From: Rostrohypoxylon terebratum
Taxonomy: Eukaryota > Ascomycota > Sordariomycetes > Xylariales > Hypoxylaceae
Length of the DNA stretch: 64,000 nt
Assembly: GCA_022497145.1 (NCBI GenBank)
Contig: MU385865.1
Coordinates: 310,001-374,000, forward strand
Direction: 5' to 3'
In this document: piece after piece, positions 13,935 through 25,800 of the stretch
How the letters are laid out: each line of letters begins with the position of its first letter
Position numbering within the stretch: position 1 is the first letter of the stretch
The notes under the pieces: generated by a model
Database searches by the model: none
What the model was told of the DNA's origin: nothing
The model's input: only the letters and a program-made list of their open reading frames with translations
Translations under genes and position numbers: made by a program

Positions 13935-16900
13935 TCCTTAATGTCCACTGACTCGGACTCGATTCATGTCCATATTCCCAGTTTTACGCGATATATACTT
14001 ACTTATTGCTAATGAGCTTCCAACGAGCTTCCTCGTCTCCCGGGAATACCGGGACACACTTACACTTTGCATTACACTCGGCGTTGGTGGCATATACAGA
14101 AAAAGACCCCTCTACATCAGAGGCTCTCGGCGGCTTTGCATTTCCGGTTCTCACGATTCTTCGCAACGATACCAAAAGACTTACGTCGTCCTGTCTTATT
14201 TGATTCAACATCGTTGTTTGCAAAACAAACGATCGGTCATGGCCCTTTTACAAACACGAAAAAGTTCCGGCAAAGGCGGGATGGAATAGGAAGGGACGGA
14301 AATGGAAACAAACCAATGCTGGGGGGGGCAAATGGAGGATGGTTTTTGATTCTACATAATTTTTTTCTCTTCTGGTTCCGGTTTTAGTCAGTCGGTTCGC
14401 TACGATTCGCACTTTTTTTTTTCCCCTCTTCTTCTATTTCCTTGCTATTTTTTCCCCTCGCGGAAACGGTGGATAAGAGGTTCTTGTTTTTCTTTCACCA
14501 CCATAATGAGATGATGACTGGCAGCATTAGCAGGCGTGACGAGAGATGAGATTTGCGGCAAGGCGGGGGTGATGTGTGTTACCATTTGCAGACGGCTAGA
14601 CGTTATAGGTGGCTTTACTTACATTCACAATGGTTCTGACTGTTAATACCGAAGAACCCTTTAACCATTGGGGTTGCAATGGCTTCGCTTACACTTTACA
14701 TGTTTCAAACGGGAAGATCCGCCATCGGTGCTAATTTAGATGCTTGTGTTTGCGACAGTCGTAAGTGAGGCTGATGGTGATGATTGCATAGTTTTTTTTT
14801 CTTAATGGTACCCTTGACTTTACCTTCCCCAGATCGCTAAAGGCTCCGTCGGCACAAATTTGGAATGACATTACAGCCGTCTAGAATTTCCATCACAGGG
14901 ATTCCAAATCACATCCATACCTCTTACTATGGGAGAGAAAGGGAAAGACCTGGGGGAGGTTTCCCGGGAAGCGGCTCAGGCCGGTAAAAGCCTCCCGATC
15001 TGCCATGATGGCTAATATAACTCGAACCGAGCCCCTTGATTGCCTCTTTTACACTCTTTTTGATTGTCTTTTTTTTTCCCCCTTGGGGCGGCACCTCCCG
15101 GACCCGGACCCGGCCAGGGTTACATTTTTTTGTTATGCATCTTTTTTTTTTTTTTCCTTGCTTCTCCATCCGCTCCCCCTCTATTGCTTATGTGAGGAAG
15201 ATATACATAAGAAAAACGCAAGGGTTTCGGTGCGCCATTCAAGGCGCGGTTGTTCCTGCAGTATGCGGTACTCCCGACATCTCATGTTCCCTGCAACGTT
15301 GCTTGCGTGCTTGCTTGCGTGCGCGTGCGCGCGCGACGGACCGACGACAATAGTGTTAATATATAGGACTAGTAATAAGAGGGGATGGACAGGGAAGAGG
15401 GAAGAGGGAAGGGGATAGAACGTGAAGAATTTTTTTTATGATAGGTAGGTAGATAGGTAGGTAGAAAGAAGTCCGGGGGCGGATGGACGGTAGCGTATCA
15501 TAGTATGGAGGTAGGGTAATGTAAAATGGGCATGCAATAGCGGATGCAGCGCTCACCCTTGGATGTAGACGACTTGTAGGTAGGTACTTCATATCCATCG
15601 AGGTATACATCACTGAACCCCGAGTGTACTTCGACAGGTACTTCCAGGAAATGTATATGTAGAGAAGACGTCGTGCGTGTACCTACCCTAGGTAGGGGTG
15701 AGGTAAGGAAGGTCGATTTTACCTAGGTAGGTAGGCTAGGTGAAGAAGGGAGGGGGATGAAGGGGTGGTGTAAAATCTTGGGACGGAATTCACACACCCC
15801 CCGGTGAAAAGAGGCGTGCTGAGCGGGCGTGGATGAAAGCACGTCGGGGAGCAAGGGGGTAAGGTTGGGTAGATTAGGTAGAGATTTGGAGGAGCCATCT
15901 GCGTAATGATGCGTCTCGGGGCGTCCTGGCGTACATACATACAGATTTTCTACCTAGGCCATACCTACATGACATGACATGACATGACATCCATGCCCTT
16001 GCCCGCACCCCTTGACCTTGACCTTGACCTTGACCTTGGGCTTGGGCTTCTGCTTTGGGCTTGGAGCCGGTGACGTCGCGCGAACATATATATATCCGCA
16101 TGCCCCTTTCTAACCCTATCTCGGGGGGCTCTTTTTTAGGAAGACGTCTTCTTTTCGACCTTCTGCCGCCGCGAATCTCCAACTCCCGCATCTGTGCCCT
16201 CCTGGGGACAGGGATGAGGACGGCTCGGCTGACCTCGGTGTAGCCGACGACAGACACGCGCACACGGACATACATACCATGTCTACAATGAGAGATATTT
16301 ACCCACGCTCAGGATGCGTGGGGAGTCTTAGTATGTGCATTGACTAATGATTAGGTATATAGGATTAGCGATAGTTAGAACGAACTAACGACGGACGGGA
16401 TCGTGAAAACGGGTCGCGAATCATCGAGCCCGGAGTCCGCTCCGAGGCCCCGGGCCGGCGGAGAGATCCCACATGGCGAAACCCACGATAGCTCCTACGC
16501 TTTGTCCGTTCGTGATAGCTATGCCGCAAAGAGCAGGAGCTGAAGGTTCTAACGATACCGACGCTTCCACGCTATGCCCTCTAGAGCCTCTATCACGTCT
16601 TGGTATGGGTACGGAACAGCACACCCATATCTGCAAATGCTAGACAAACACCACGCGTACATATTCAACGGAGAAAGGCGGAAATATAGGGTCAAGGGAT
16701 TTTTTTCTATTTCGGTAGACAGACATTCGGAAAGGTCCGTCCCGCCAGTCATTAAGAATTATGTAAAAGGGAGGGGGTTTTGGGGGTTCCAACTATCGTA
16801 CGTAGGAAGCGAAGGAACAAGATCGTCATGCTTCTTCTCATCTCATCATGCTATGCTCATCGTGTTCGGTTAACAAATCCCGGGACACTTCACTTTCCCC

Positions 16901-17390
16901 GCCATTCCTTCCTTCTTTAGCGTTCCAGACGTCTAGACATTCGTTTGCCCAACGCTCTGAGAAAAAATCGTGAGCGATGGGTATGAAGACCGGACAGCCC
17001 AGATCGGAATCGTTAACCTCGTTCTCACACTTCTCCTCTCCCCACCTCGATGAAATTCGTACCCAACAGACCAAGCAAATCTCCATGTGCGCCGTTTCCA
17101 TGACCTATGAGCGAATGGCTTGGGATGCTAAACCCGTTTCCCGAACGCCTATACCTGTGATGATTTGACGAAGTGGCTAGGGGACGATACCTGTACTTGG
17201 TCCTCCTAGACGAGTTATGCATCAGATCCCGCAGATAGATGTTGGTCTAATCTACGTCCGCCACATATGCTCGGCTCCGATGTCGCATTATACATGATAG
17301 CCTCTCGCGCAATCAAAAAAAAGTTTAAAAATTTACAAGCGAATGTCATGAAGCATGGAGCATGGAAATGCGGGGCAGGTCAGGAGTCCT
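13935..17390. other. Spacer between convergent HMT1-like and ceramide synthase genes
   Basis: This holds the two 3' ends. No gene is supported. Poly-T and C/T runs occur at 14410-14460 and 15068-15080. CCTAGG-family elements occur at 15681-15697 and 15721-15740. A GACAT tandem repeat (15969-15991) is followed by a CTTGAC hexamer array (16011-16038), the latter giving spurious repetitive ORFs on both strands. Confidence 0.5.
15969..16038. repeat. Two adjacent tandem repeats, (CATGA)n and (CTTGAC)n
   Basis: About four copies of a five-base unit at 15969-15991 are followed within 20 bases by about four to five copies of a six-base unit at 16011-16038, which then degrades into CTTGGG copies. It lies in the spacer between two convergent genes. 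Confidence 0.8.
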
Positions 17391-18895
17391 TTATCGCGCC
17401 GACTTCTTTTTCGGTTGCGATGGCGCCACTCCGTTCGGGCGGGCTTTAGCAGCACCGTTCGCAGCTTCATTCGCCTTGGCGTCACCATTGAGCAATGGCG
17501 TTGCTTCAGTAGTCTTATCCTCGACCGAGTTAGACTTCTCTGTCTCCTCAACCTCAGACTCCTCAGCCTCAGATCGGTCATCGTCTGCCTGATTATAGAC
17601 AACGAAGCGGTAACCAATTCTTAAGATGAAGAAGAACCAGAACAGGTTGAGAGCTTGCAGCGATGATAAAAGGGTGAGTGTAATCCAGAAAGCCAGCTCG
17701 CACTTATATTGACCGGTCTCCCAGTTTAGCTCATACGGTCCAACAGTCTTGAACTCGGTGAAGAGTGAGTAGAGTATGCGAAGGTTAAGATAGTGACGTA
17801 GGTAGGCCCAGGAGCACATGAAGACGAAGAAGTAAGGCCCCACAATAGGACTATCGATGTAGTTAAGGCTCTTCGATGTCTGTGAGAGTGTTCGTCAATA
17901 CAAGAAGTGGCCATGTAGGATTTTATATCATGGATCAAACTTACAGCAAGGAAGAAGTCGCTGATGTCGTGTGTAATATAGACAGCGATACCTAGGTACG
18001 TGAAGTGGAAACGGTAGCTAAGGGCGATAAGGGTCAAGCTAACGATGTGATGCCCGACGAGCTCCTTGTAATCCTTGCGGGGCTTTTCCATGCCGAGCAA
18101 GAGGACGATAGCCTGCTGAGCCCAGTAGGCCGCCTGGAATAGGTAGTAGAACTTGAAGCCAGCCTCGTGCGTCTTGTGGGGGAAGTTCTCGTACATGCCA
18201 CGGGTGTTGAAGTACCAAATGGGAGTCTTGCTCATCACGTACATACCAGCCGGTCCTAAGAATCCAAAGTATATGGCGGTGTACATCTGTTCCATAAACC
18301 GAGCTTGCTTGCCACGCGATTTCAAGCCGGCATATTTGGCAAGCGGTCGAAGAAGTTCTTGCATGATGAACTCACGCGTGAAGGAGAGAACAACAGTGTA
18401 GAAGACCACAAAGGCAATATCCCATAGTCCCTTTCCATATTGAATAGGTGCGGTAGGATCTGCGCCAGGCTCACGAGGAATTGGGTAGGAAAGGAAGATG
18501 AAATGGTGAATAGGATTTGATTCGGTCGGATTGATAGCCAATAGGGACAAGAAGATGGCCAAAATCACAAAAGGTAAGACCCAAGTGTGCTTAATCGCGA
18601 AGTGCTTGCAGCGACGCAAGAAAGACCGCGCTTTTCGACGTTTTGAACCCTTCTTGGAAACATCCTTATCAGAGGGCGACTTTTGCAATTGTCCATTCGC
18701 CGAAGTCGAGCTTGAGTTTGCATTGAACTGCAGGTGATCAAGACTGGTTTGTAGACTTGGTGCGCCAGTATCTCCCAATCTAATGTCTGCGCCCAGTCCA
18801 CTCGACTTTCTACGTCGACGCGCGCTTCCGTCAGCTGCGGAGTGCAATTGGTCAGCCGAGGTGTTGAGAATAGGGAATGGCTCGGACGGAGACAT
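17391..18895 (-). CDS. LAG1: Acyl-CoA-dependent ceramide synthase (LAG1/LAC1 family)
   Basis: Two exons on the minus strand: 18895-17945 and 17879-17391, joined in phase 0 across a 65-nt intron; 479 aa. It N-acylates sphingoid bases in the ER membrane. The TLC domain occupies roughly the middle half and holds the Lag1 motif: the His pair at residues 282-283 (GHHIVSLTLIALSYRFHF) and ITHDISDFFLATSKSLNY, which is split by the intron exactly after DFFLA. The N-terminal 120 residues are Ser/Lys-rich and cytosolic, followed by helices WVLPFVILAIFLSLLAI and DIAFVVFYTVVLSF. The C-terminal tail has an acidic Ser block (DDDRSEAEESEVEETEKS), which resembles CK2 sites, and ends in lysines. The start is the first ATG in frame. 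The open frame extends upstream only through a low-complexity GGGAGC repeat without an ATG. Next gene upstream on the same strand is palH. Confidence 0.95.
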
Positions 18896-18952
18896 TGTCG
18901 CAGGTTCGAGCCTATTCGAACAATATCTAGGTAGGTTGGAGAGACGAAAGGC

Positions 18953-18986
18953 CGGGAGCGGGAGTGGGAGCGGGAGCGGGAGCGTG
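18953..18986. repeat. (GGGAGC)n hexamer microsatellite
   Basis: Five to six copies with one substitution, just upstream of the ceramide synthase start. On the minus strand it would encode alternating Leu-Pro if read, but no ATG precedes it in that frame. Confidence 0.8.
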
Positions 18987-19797
18987 TTTAGGACGTTAGA
19001 CACGATATTGAATCTGAGGTCAGACAACGATAGGATAATCAACTAGGTCGTTAAGTAATTCTGATTTGACGTAACCGCCTACCCAGAAAGACCCTAGGAT
19101 GCTTAAGGAGTGGAAGCAGTCTAGGACCAAGGTTGATAGGCACGGGACGAAATGAATTGAGGTTGAATAGAAGCAGCAACAGAAGGAAGAGGAGTGGTAA
19201 AAGTTGCGGTGGTGAAAGTAGTGAAAGTGGTGAAAGTGGTGGTGGATTTGTGTTAATTGGTAATTGTTCAAGGTTAGACAAGATTTGTTTAATTGATAGG
19301 CCTATTAGCATTGACTGACCATTATTAACTAACCTCGTTAAGTAGGTAGTGTTATTTACAACGAGATGAGCCAATAAAACTTTTTTTTACATAGTATCCT
19401 TTTATACTTTCTACTCGCATAAACACACATGAATGGAATATTAAATGGACCCTTCTTTCCCTATGCCTGCCTGTGCCCGCCCATGATGACAGTCACTAAC
19501 TTTAATGAGTGCTAGGATCTAGCCGGCCTTTTAGCGTCTCTGATTGGATATAACTGCCGCCAAGAAACGCCTACGGCTCCTGTCTTAGCCCCTTTCCCAC
19601 GAGCTTTAACAATGACAGCGAGGCACATGGCAAAACAAAAAATTTATCTACACTAGTAAAGCTTTGCATTATTCAACATTAGACAGCTATAGCATCTGAT
19701 TATACTAAGTTCGCGATAACTACATACCTAGGTTCAAATAAACAACTTGTCCTTACCTAGGGTGGAGTGTCCCTCGGAAACAATGGATCTCTGTCAA

Positions 19798-19830
19798 TAC
19801 CTAGGACCTAGGTCCTACTAGGTAGTAGGT
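19798..19830. repeat. CCTAGG-family palindrome cluster
   Basis: Contains the perfect 16-nt palindrome TAGGACCTAGGTCCTA at 19802-19817, followed by CTACTAGGTAGTAGG. It lies 0.8 kb downstream of the palH stop side in the upstream region of the ceramide synthase gene. Confidence 0.85.
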
Positions 19831-20630
19831 CATGCACACATACTACATACTAGTATGTACAGTGACTTATGAAACATGTGCCCGCCGATCACTGGGTCGA
19901 ACTTCGAAGGCTGAATACGCGTTTACATTGAACTCATCCACTTCGAGACAGCTTCATTCACTTACCGAACAACCCGAACAGATGGATATATATCGAGCAA
20001 ACTCGAGGTTGTCGTCAACGGAGACACCGAGAGATAACATGACACAATTCGAACACGTAGACATAAGCCACGGCATCTTATCACACCATGGAAACAATCG
20101 CAAGAGATAAGATTTAACTTCTTTCATTCGGCAACCTCATACGTCAGTGGGAGGTGCAGCAAGCACACATCCAAATAACTCTTCTCTTAGAGGCAGTATA
20201 GCCTAACTTCATAGCTGACCGGAGACGGAAAAGTTCCAAGAAGTCGTAACCCATACCAAGCTAGCTATGAGAGACGAAGGTTTCCTACCAAGAACCTTCG
20301 TCCTGCTAAATTCCAATGCGCCGTTGATGCTTCCTATCGCCATGTCCTGGTGATGATGCTAAAAATGCTGGTATATATGTACAATAGCCACTGCTTCCTG
20401 TCGGGTATACTATAGGATAGCGTATATTGATGCGATATACATCGTAAACCAGCCATCTAATTTGCCCGTATTGAAAGGACAGGGATATACTATTCTTCCC
20501 ATTTTTGAAAAGCCATGCGCCGTAAATGCCGTCGTGAAAGAATCCCGCTACGTACCCCTAAAAAGCAACCCAAAGCGCCACGCTTCATTAGACCACAGGA
20601 TAATTAAAAATAAATAAATGCCAGAAATTC

Positions 20631-22892
20631 CTATACGGGTGGTGAAGGAGGACTACGTTCGTCCCGGAAGATATCATCCACCGGTCGCCTTTCGCCAGCC
20701 ATTCTTTCTCGTTGGTCGCTGCCCCTGTGAGCCGAGGCAATCAACGAGTTGTTGTCACGTGTGATAGGCGGCCTACGAAAAGACGAATCACTCCATTCTG
20801 CTGGACTTGGAGTCGGCCTTGATGGGGACGACGCCATGCTGTTATTTCTGATTCCCTGTGGCGGCGGCATCGATCCGGCCGCAGTACTTGGTGTCCTCGT
20901 TGGGCGGGTTGAGTTCAAAGAAGTCGATGGGGCAGGCTGCCCGCGAGAGTCGATCTGCATTTCATCTTCTTCGAGCAGCTGTGCTAGCGCTGCACCTCGG
21001 CGTGGAGGGGCGGGGATGACGGTAACAGGTAAGCTATCCGTGTCGGGAGTTGGTCGTATCCTCTCCAAGATTCTTTCTGCTTGAGTCGCAGTAAAGATCT
21101 CCATTCGGCCCCGTAAATCCCACCTACCAACGCTGTCGTAGTCTCGCCGTTGCGGCGGCTGTTTAGGTACCGTATGGGGGAGAACTTCTGCGGGAGGCTC
21201 CCTTACAGCACGATGAAACGGATTCAAAGATTGCCAAAGACCCGCGTTAGCCTCTTTCCTTTCCGGTTCGCGCGCTGACGAGGGTTGTCGCGATGGAGGA
21301 GCGCTTGCGGGCTGTCCGTTGCCGTCTGATGCCGGGCCTGATACCGAGGATGTGGCACTATTACTCCTGGATAATGGACGTCCATGTCTCTCGTCTGTAG
21401 TTCTTGTGGTTGTTTCCGTAAGGGGTTGATATCGAACCGCGTAAACGGTGCTATCAGCGCTAGCGGTATCCGTCCTACTTACCGGGGTAACTGCCGGGGG
21501 CGGCCGAGAAGGCCATAGTGGAGGTTGTAAAAATCGGGTTGCTGACCTGCCCGCCGATGGAGCTTGCTGTGTCCCGTCCGGGCTGCTCTCCGATCTTGAT
21601 CTAACGCGGCTAGCAATAGATGACATAGCTGGCCACATGTTGCTTCGACCACCGGAAGACGAGCTATTACCACTGTCGCCTTCGTCCAAATCCTCCTCGT
21701 CACTCTTTTTCTTGTTCTTCCGCCTTCGGGGCCATGACAGATCCGAAGGGAATACCTCCATCATTTCATCGCCATCAAAGACTTCTCTTCCAAGAACTCC
21801 GTCCTTCTTCTCCTCACGTTCCAATGCTTCAATTCGTTCTACCCACTCCCAGACTACGACACTAGCCGCAGCTGCGCCTACCCATCTAACGTAATCACCC
21901 CATCCGGTGAACTCAGGCTCTGCGATATCGAGGACGAAGAAGACGACGGGAACAAGAATCGATATGATAGAAAGGGTGGCCATTAAGCAAATATTCTTCA
22001 TCAACGGGTGATAAAAGGCATATCGCTTTTTCATAAGCGAATAGTAGAGTACCCATGCAGCATACAATAAGCCGAGGGATAGCTGGAAGAGGTAGCTGAG
22101 TGCTGGCACCGCATCTGTAAAACTTCGTGGCCTCGTGTTGCCCTGCTTAGTATAATGAAAGCTGTTGAGGGCACCAAAAATAACGTCTAACGTAATTAGT
22201 GAGAAGGCCGTCCACTTTATAATAACCTTCTCACGTTGGCGAGGAAATAGTCGTATAAGGGTTTGGGCTTGTGCCAACCAAAGGAAAGTGTCAGATATTA
22301 ATTGAATAACCTTTAGTTGGGTCCCTCCTAATACGTCTTCCTGAAGTTGCTGTGCATTCTGGATTCCCCACGCGTATTGCTCCTCGGCGACACGAAACGT
22401 GTCCGCTGTAGCAATGGTTAGCGAAATAGCGACGGTTAAAGCTGCGACTTTTTGAAGCCACGGACGACCACCAATGCTGATGCCATTCGAAGGTCCATTC
22501 GTAAAGCCACGTCGACCCAGAACAACCACTCCACCGTCAAGAAACGACCGAGGCGCAATGAACAACATGATTAGAAGCAAATAAGCCAAAACAGTCGTTG
22601 CAGCTAACGCATAACATTGGGGAAATATCGAAGCATAAAACGGATCACGGAGGTCGGAAAATTGAGGATTGGAGGCTGATGTTGTTTGATCCAAGTCGAA
22701 ACCGCCATTCGCGATAATGGCAGGTTGGGCCACGGCGGTAGTCGTACATAGGGGAGAATAGACAGCGTCGGCCGTCAAGGTCGTCGGGTCGGCTCCTGGA
22801 ATTGATAATACGCCCATTGATGTGATCGTAAAAGGTGCGCAAGAAGTCGGAGTAGCCGCCACTCTAGGCGGCAGGATACGCGGCGAATCCAT
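20631..22892 (-). CDS. palH: pH-response regulator PalH/Rim21, seven-helix ambient-pH sensor
   Basis: Single exon, 753 aa from the first true ATG at 22892. Seven predicted helices lie near residues 93-114, 149-164, 195-215, 224-245, 262-285, 300-323 and 331-352. The family-typical stretches AWGIQNAQQLQEDVLGGTQL and FLWLAQAQTLIRLFPRQREK sit between helices 2 and 4. The extracytoplasmic N-terminus carries several cysteines. A long, Ser/Pro/Arg-rich cytosolic tail (about residues 355-753) corresponds to the part that in Aspergillus binds the arrestin-like PalF. In that pathway PalH senses alkaline pH at the plasma membrane and leads, through PalF, ESCRT, PalA and PalB, to activation of transcription factor PacC. 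No other pal gene is in the window. The spacer upstream is about 4.8 kb. Confidence 0.95.
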   Translation of the reverse strand: MDSPRILPPRVAATPTSCAPFTITSMGVLSIPGADPTTLTADAVYSPLCTTTAVAQPAIIANGGFDLDQTTSASNPQFSDLRDPFYASIFPQCYALAATTVLAYLLLIMLFIAPRSFLDGGVVVLGRRGFTNGPSNGISIGGRPWLQKVAALTVAISLTIATADTFRVAEEQYAWGIQNAQQLQEDVLGGTQLKVIQLISDTFLWLAQAQTLIRLFPRQREKVIIKWTAFSLITLDVIFGALNSFHYTKQGNTRPRSFTDAVPALSYLFQLSLGLLYAAWVLYYSLMKKRYAFYHPLMKNICLMATLSIISILVPVVFFVLDIAEPEFTGWGDYVRWVGAAAASVVVWEWVERIEALEREEKKDGVLGREVFDGDEMMEVFPSDLSWPRRRKNKKKSDEEDLDEGDSGNSSSSGGRSNMWPAMSSIASRVRSRSESSPDGTQQAPSAGRSATRFLQPPLWPSRPPPAVTPVSRTDTASADSTVYAVRYQPLTETTTRTTDERHGRPLSRSNSATSSVSGPASDGNGQPASAPPSRQPSSAREPERKEANAGLWQSLNPFHRAVREPPAEVLPHTVPKQPPQRRDYDSVGRWDLRGRMEIFTATQAERILERIRPTPDTDSLPVTVIPAPPRRGAALAQLLEEDEMQIDSRGQPAPSTSLNSTRPTRTPSTAAGSMPPPQGIRNNSMASSPSRPTPSPAEWSDSSFRRPPITRDNNSLIASAHRGSDQRERMAGERRPVDDIFRDERSPPSPPV

Positions 22893-25800
22893 CTCGGATA
22901 GACAAGCCAAGCAGCCAGCCGCTTAGGCGACGTAGAGGCACTTGTGATGCTATCGCGAGGCAATCGCCATGGAATGGGAATAGCCTACCGAGGCCTCGAA
23001 AAAAAGACGCGACGGATCGGGTGTTACGTGGTCAATTCGATCGGTTCGGTCGAATCCAACTGACAATCGGGTGCAGGTACGGGATTGCTTATGTTGCGGT
23101 AAGTACTCGTCTTCGCCCGGGAAGTCCGACGGTTTCAGTTTCGCGCGACAATAATCGACCACTCAATCGGTTCGTTTCCTTTTTCCAATATAAATCCTTC
23201 AATTTTTATTTTATTTTATTTCCAATTTTTTCTATACTGTAACAATATAGTATTAAAGATGTAGATAGTGTAACTGGCGGGGTGATGGGTTTCGTGTGTC
23301 TTGAGAAGTCGAAATCAAGGTTAGGTCTGGGCGCCGAGAAGTCTTGGTGGAAAAGAAACGGGAGATGGAAGAACTCAAAAAAAGCTAACGGTGGGAAAAA
23401 GAGCGAGTCAATCAGTCACAGTCAGAGGTCGGGTTGCTTGAACTCGCATCGCAATAGATCCCTGTCGAGTGGGGAAATGGCATATAAGATGGTGGCTGCC
23501 GTTGGGCTAGCTAGACCTACCGGGGGCAGCTGGGGGTCGGTCGGATTGGGTGGCAGATATCAACTTGGAATGAATTAGTGGGCTTTGCCTCCCTTAAAAG
23601 TGTACCGTCTCAGAAGGTGTTTAGGAGTTTCGACCAGAGAGACAGAGAGCCATTACCTAACATACTATGTAGGAACATAGGAGGTCTGCCGCACCTGCCC
23701 ATACAACCAGACAACTTGCGCATCTTTGCGCATCTTTGCGCACCCGTCATGGATCCATAGATAGGATTTGCATAACATCACTGGGCATCTAGGCATACCT
23801 ATACCTAGCGCACCTACCTGCCTTCCTGCCTCACCAACTCACCAACTATGGATAGTTCCGAGGTTACTACTATGCAGTAGTAGTACTATGTAGATGCAGT
23901 AGGTACGGGCTACATACATACATCTACGGATACCCCCATAATATATCCTCTAGCCTATCAACCCTATCACCCGTTTGCTGTGCAACATACTAGTTACGGG
24001 CTAGTTCGATGCTAGTGTGTATCGAACGGTATCGAAGATTTCCATTTTAAGATCATATCATCTCAACCATCCCACATTCAGAAACAGAAAACAATTCTAT
24101 ACGAAGACAAGTTTGATAACCGGAAACCAAACAAACCACCGAATCCCTCTCGGTATAATAACCAGCTCTACCAGATCTACCAGTTCTACCAGTATGACTA
24201 CCTAGTATGACATAAGCCTCAATTTGTGTGGACCTCTCTGCCTGTTTCGACCTGCCTCGACCCTACCTCGCCAAAGGTACACCATTTTTTACATAACGAG
24301 GTAGTAATACTCGTATGAGTTCGGAGCATCTCCATCGTAGTAATCGCAACGTGGAAGACAGATCAGTCAGGTGAATCAAGACAACCAGGTGTGACAGTTC
24401 CGGTAGTTCCCGGAAAGATTTCGAGACTTGGGGCCCCCATCAAGGGAGCATGACGTCCCTCGAAGCAATTGCCGTGGATAAGGTTCCGCAACCAACGGTG
24501 GCCAATATCCAGAATGTTTCCCTACCTACTATGTAGGTCCTAGGTATGCTTGTCTGTGCATAGGCAGATCGCTCGTGCGGAATCTAATTACACTCGCTTT
24601 TTCTTCACTCTTTTACTACCTGCCTGTCCCTAGTCAACAGACCTGCATCACCCGTGGATCCTGGCTGCCTGGTCACCTATAACGCGACCGGACATGTCCA
24701 GAGAAAGCTACATCGATTAGTTTTTGTTATTGATTATCCACCCGAAACGATAATAAGGAGGGTCTCTGTAAGATGTTCAGCCGAGATCGTTTGTGTAGGG
24801 TCACACTGCGTGACGGTCCAACTCGCAACGGTTTCCTACTGATGGGAAGCCAATGTCATAACATAATACAATTCGTTCGACGCATGACGATCTTCACATC
24901 GAAGGGTTGCAGAATTAACAAGAGAAAGGTCCAATTATGTCAGAAATCGCCTTCAGTTCCGAACCTATCCGAAATTCTTCTCTACGTGTAATTAGGGTAC
25001 CTACCTAATAGGTCCTACCTACTATTTGCGAAGGATTTGCGAAGAAAGGAAAGGCACAGATAGCCATTCGGTGTTATATTAGCGCACCAATTATATGTAG
25101 GGGGCGCAGGTGGGCATTGTCAAGATTTTATATGACGATACACACCTGGACCCTCCCTTTTTACTAACAAAAATTGCAGAATATCACAAAATTCAGCTCC
25201 ACGATATTAATATCCGTCGACAACATCAACAACATCAACAACACCAACAAAAACTTATAAGGAGGTTGCATATCCGATCATATCCCAAGTCCGACTAGAC
25301 TCTCAGGTACCCCGCGATCTTCGTCAAGTGTCTGCCGCCAAGGGTCCCGAGAATATCTTGCTTCCCCCAGACCGCGAACTTATGATGGGCAGATTTCTTG
25401 GCGCTTGGCAAAGCTTATTGCTCGTGGAGGTCGGCCACGTCGGCTTGGCATTATCAAAGAAGATCTCCCGCCTAAGCATTTTCAGAACCCTCTCTTATTG
25501 TCTTGTAATTGGCAGAGGAATCTGACGAATCTGACTTGTGTGTTTTTTTTTTTTTTTTTGCTCCGAACCCGACGCTTTTGTTTACCCACTTGGCGAAAAT
25601 GCTTATTTCAAACGTCTCGGATGGCTACGAGCATGTCTGGCCGACGATCATACCAAGTTCAGGCATCGAAGTCTATGCGGGTGAAAAAAAAAAAATCAAG
25701 GAGACGCGCAAATCGCCGATGTCGCCTTAGCCATTTAGTCCCGCCACACGATAACTAGTTGAGTGGCTTGCTGAATCTCAATCGGCAAGCTGCAGATAAT

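Larger units (their letters stand above)
18896..20630. promoter_or_regulatory. Upstream region of the ceramide synthase gene
   Basis: The spacer between palH's stop and the ceramide synthase start. It holds a GGGAGC hexamer array (about 18953-18986), a GTGAAAGTG repeat (about 19211-19241), a TTACATAGTA copy at 19387-19396 and a CCTAGG palindrome cluster at 19798-19830. No gene is supported; the ORF at 19832-20110 has no recognisable features. Confidence 0.5.

Noticed and set aside
15874..16275. 133-codon minus-strand ORF
   Set aside because: Much of it is GQGQGQGQG from the CTTGAC tandem repeat; not a gene.
21448..21894. 148-codon plus-strand ORF
   Set aside because: Lies fully antisense to the palH cytosolic tail and is rich in Ser and Leu as expected from antisense of that region.
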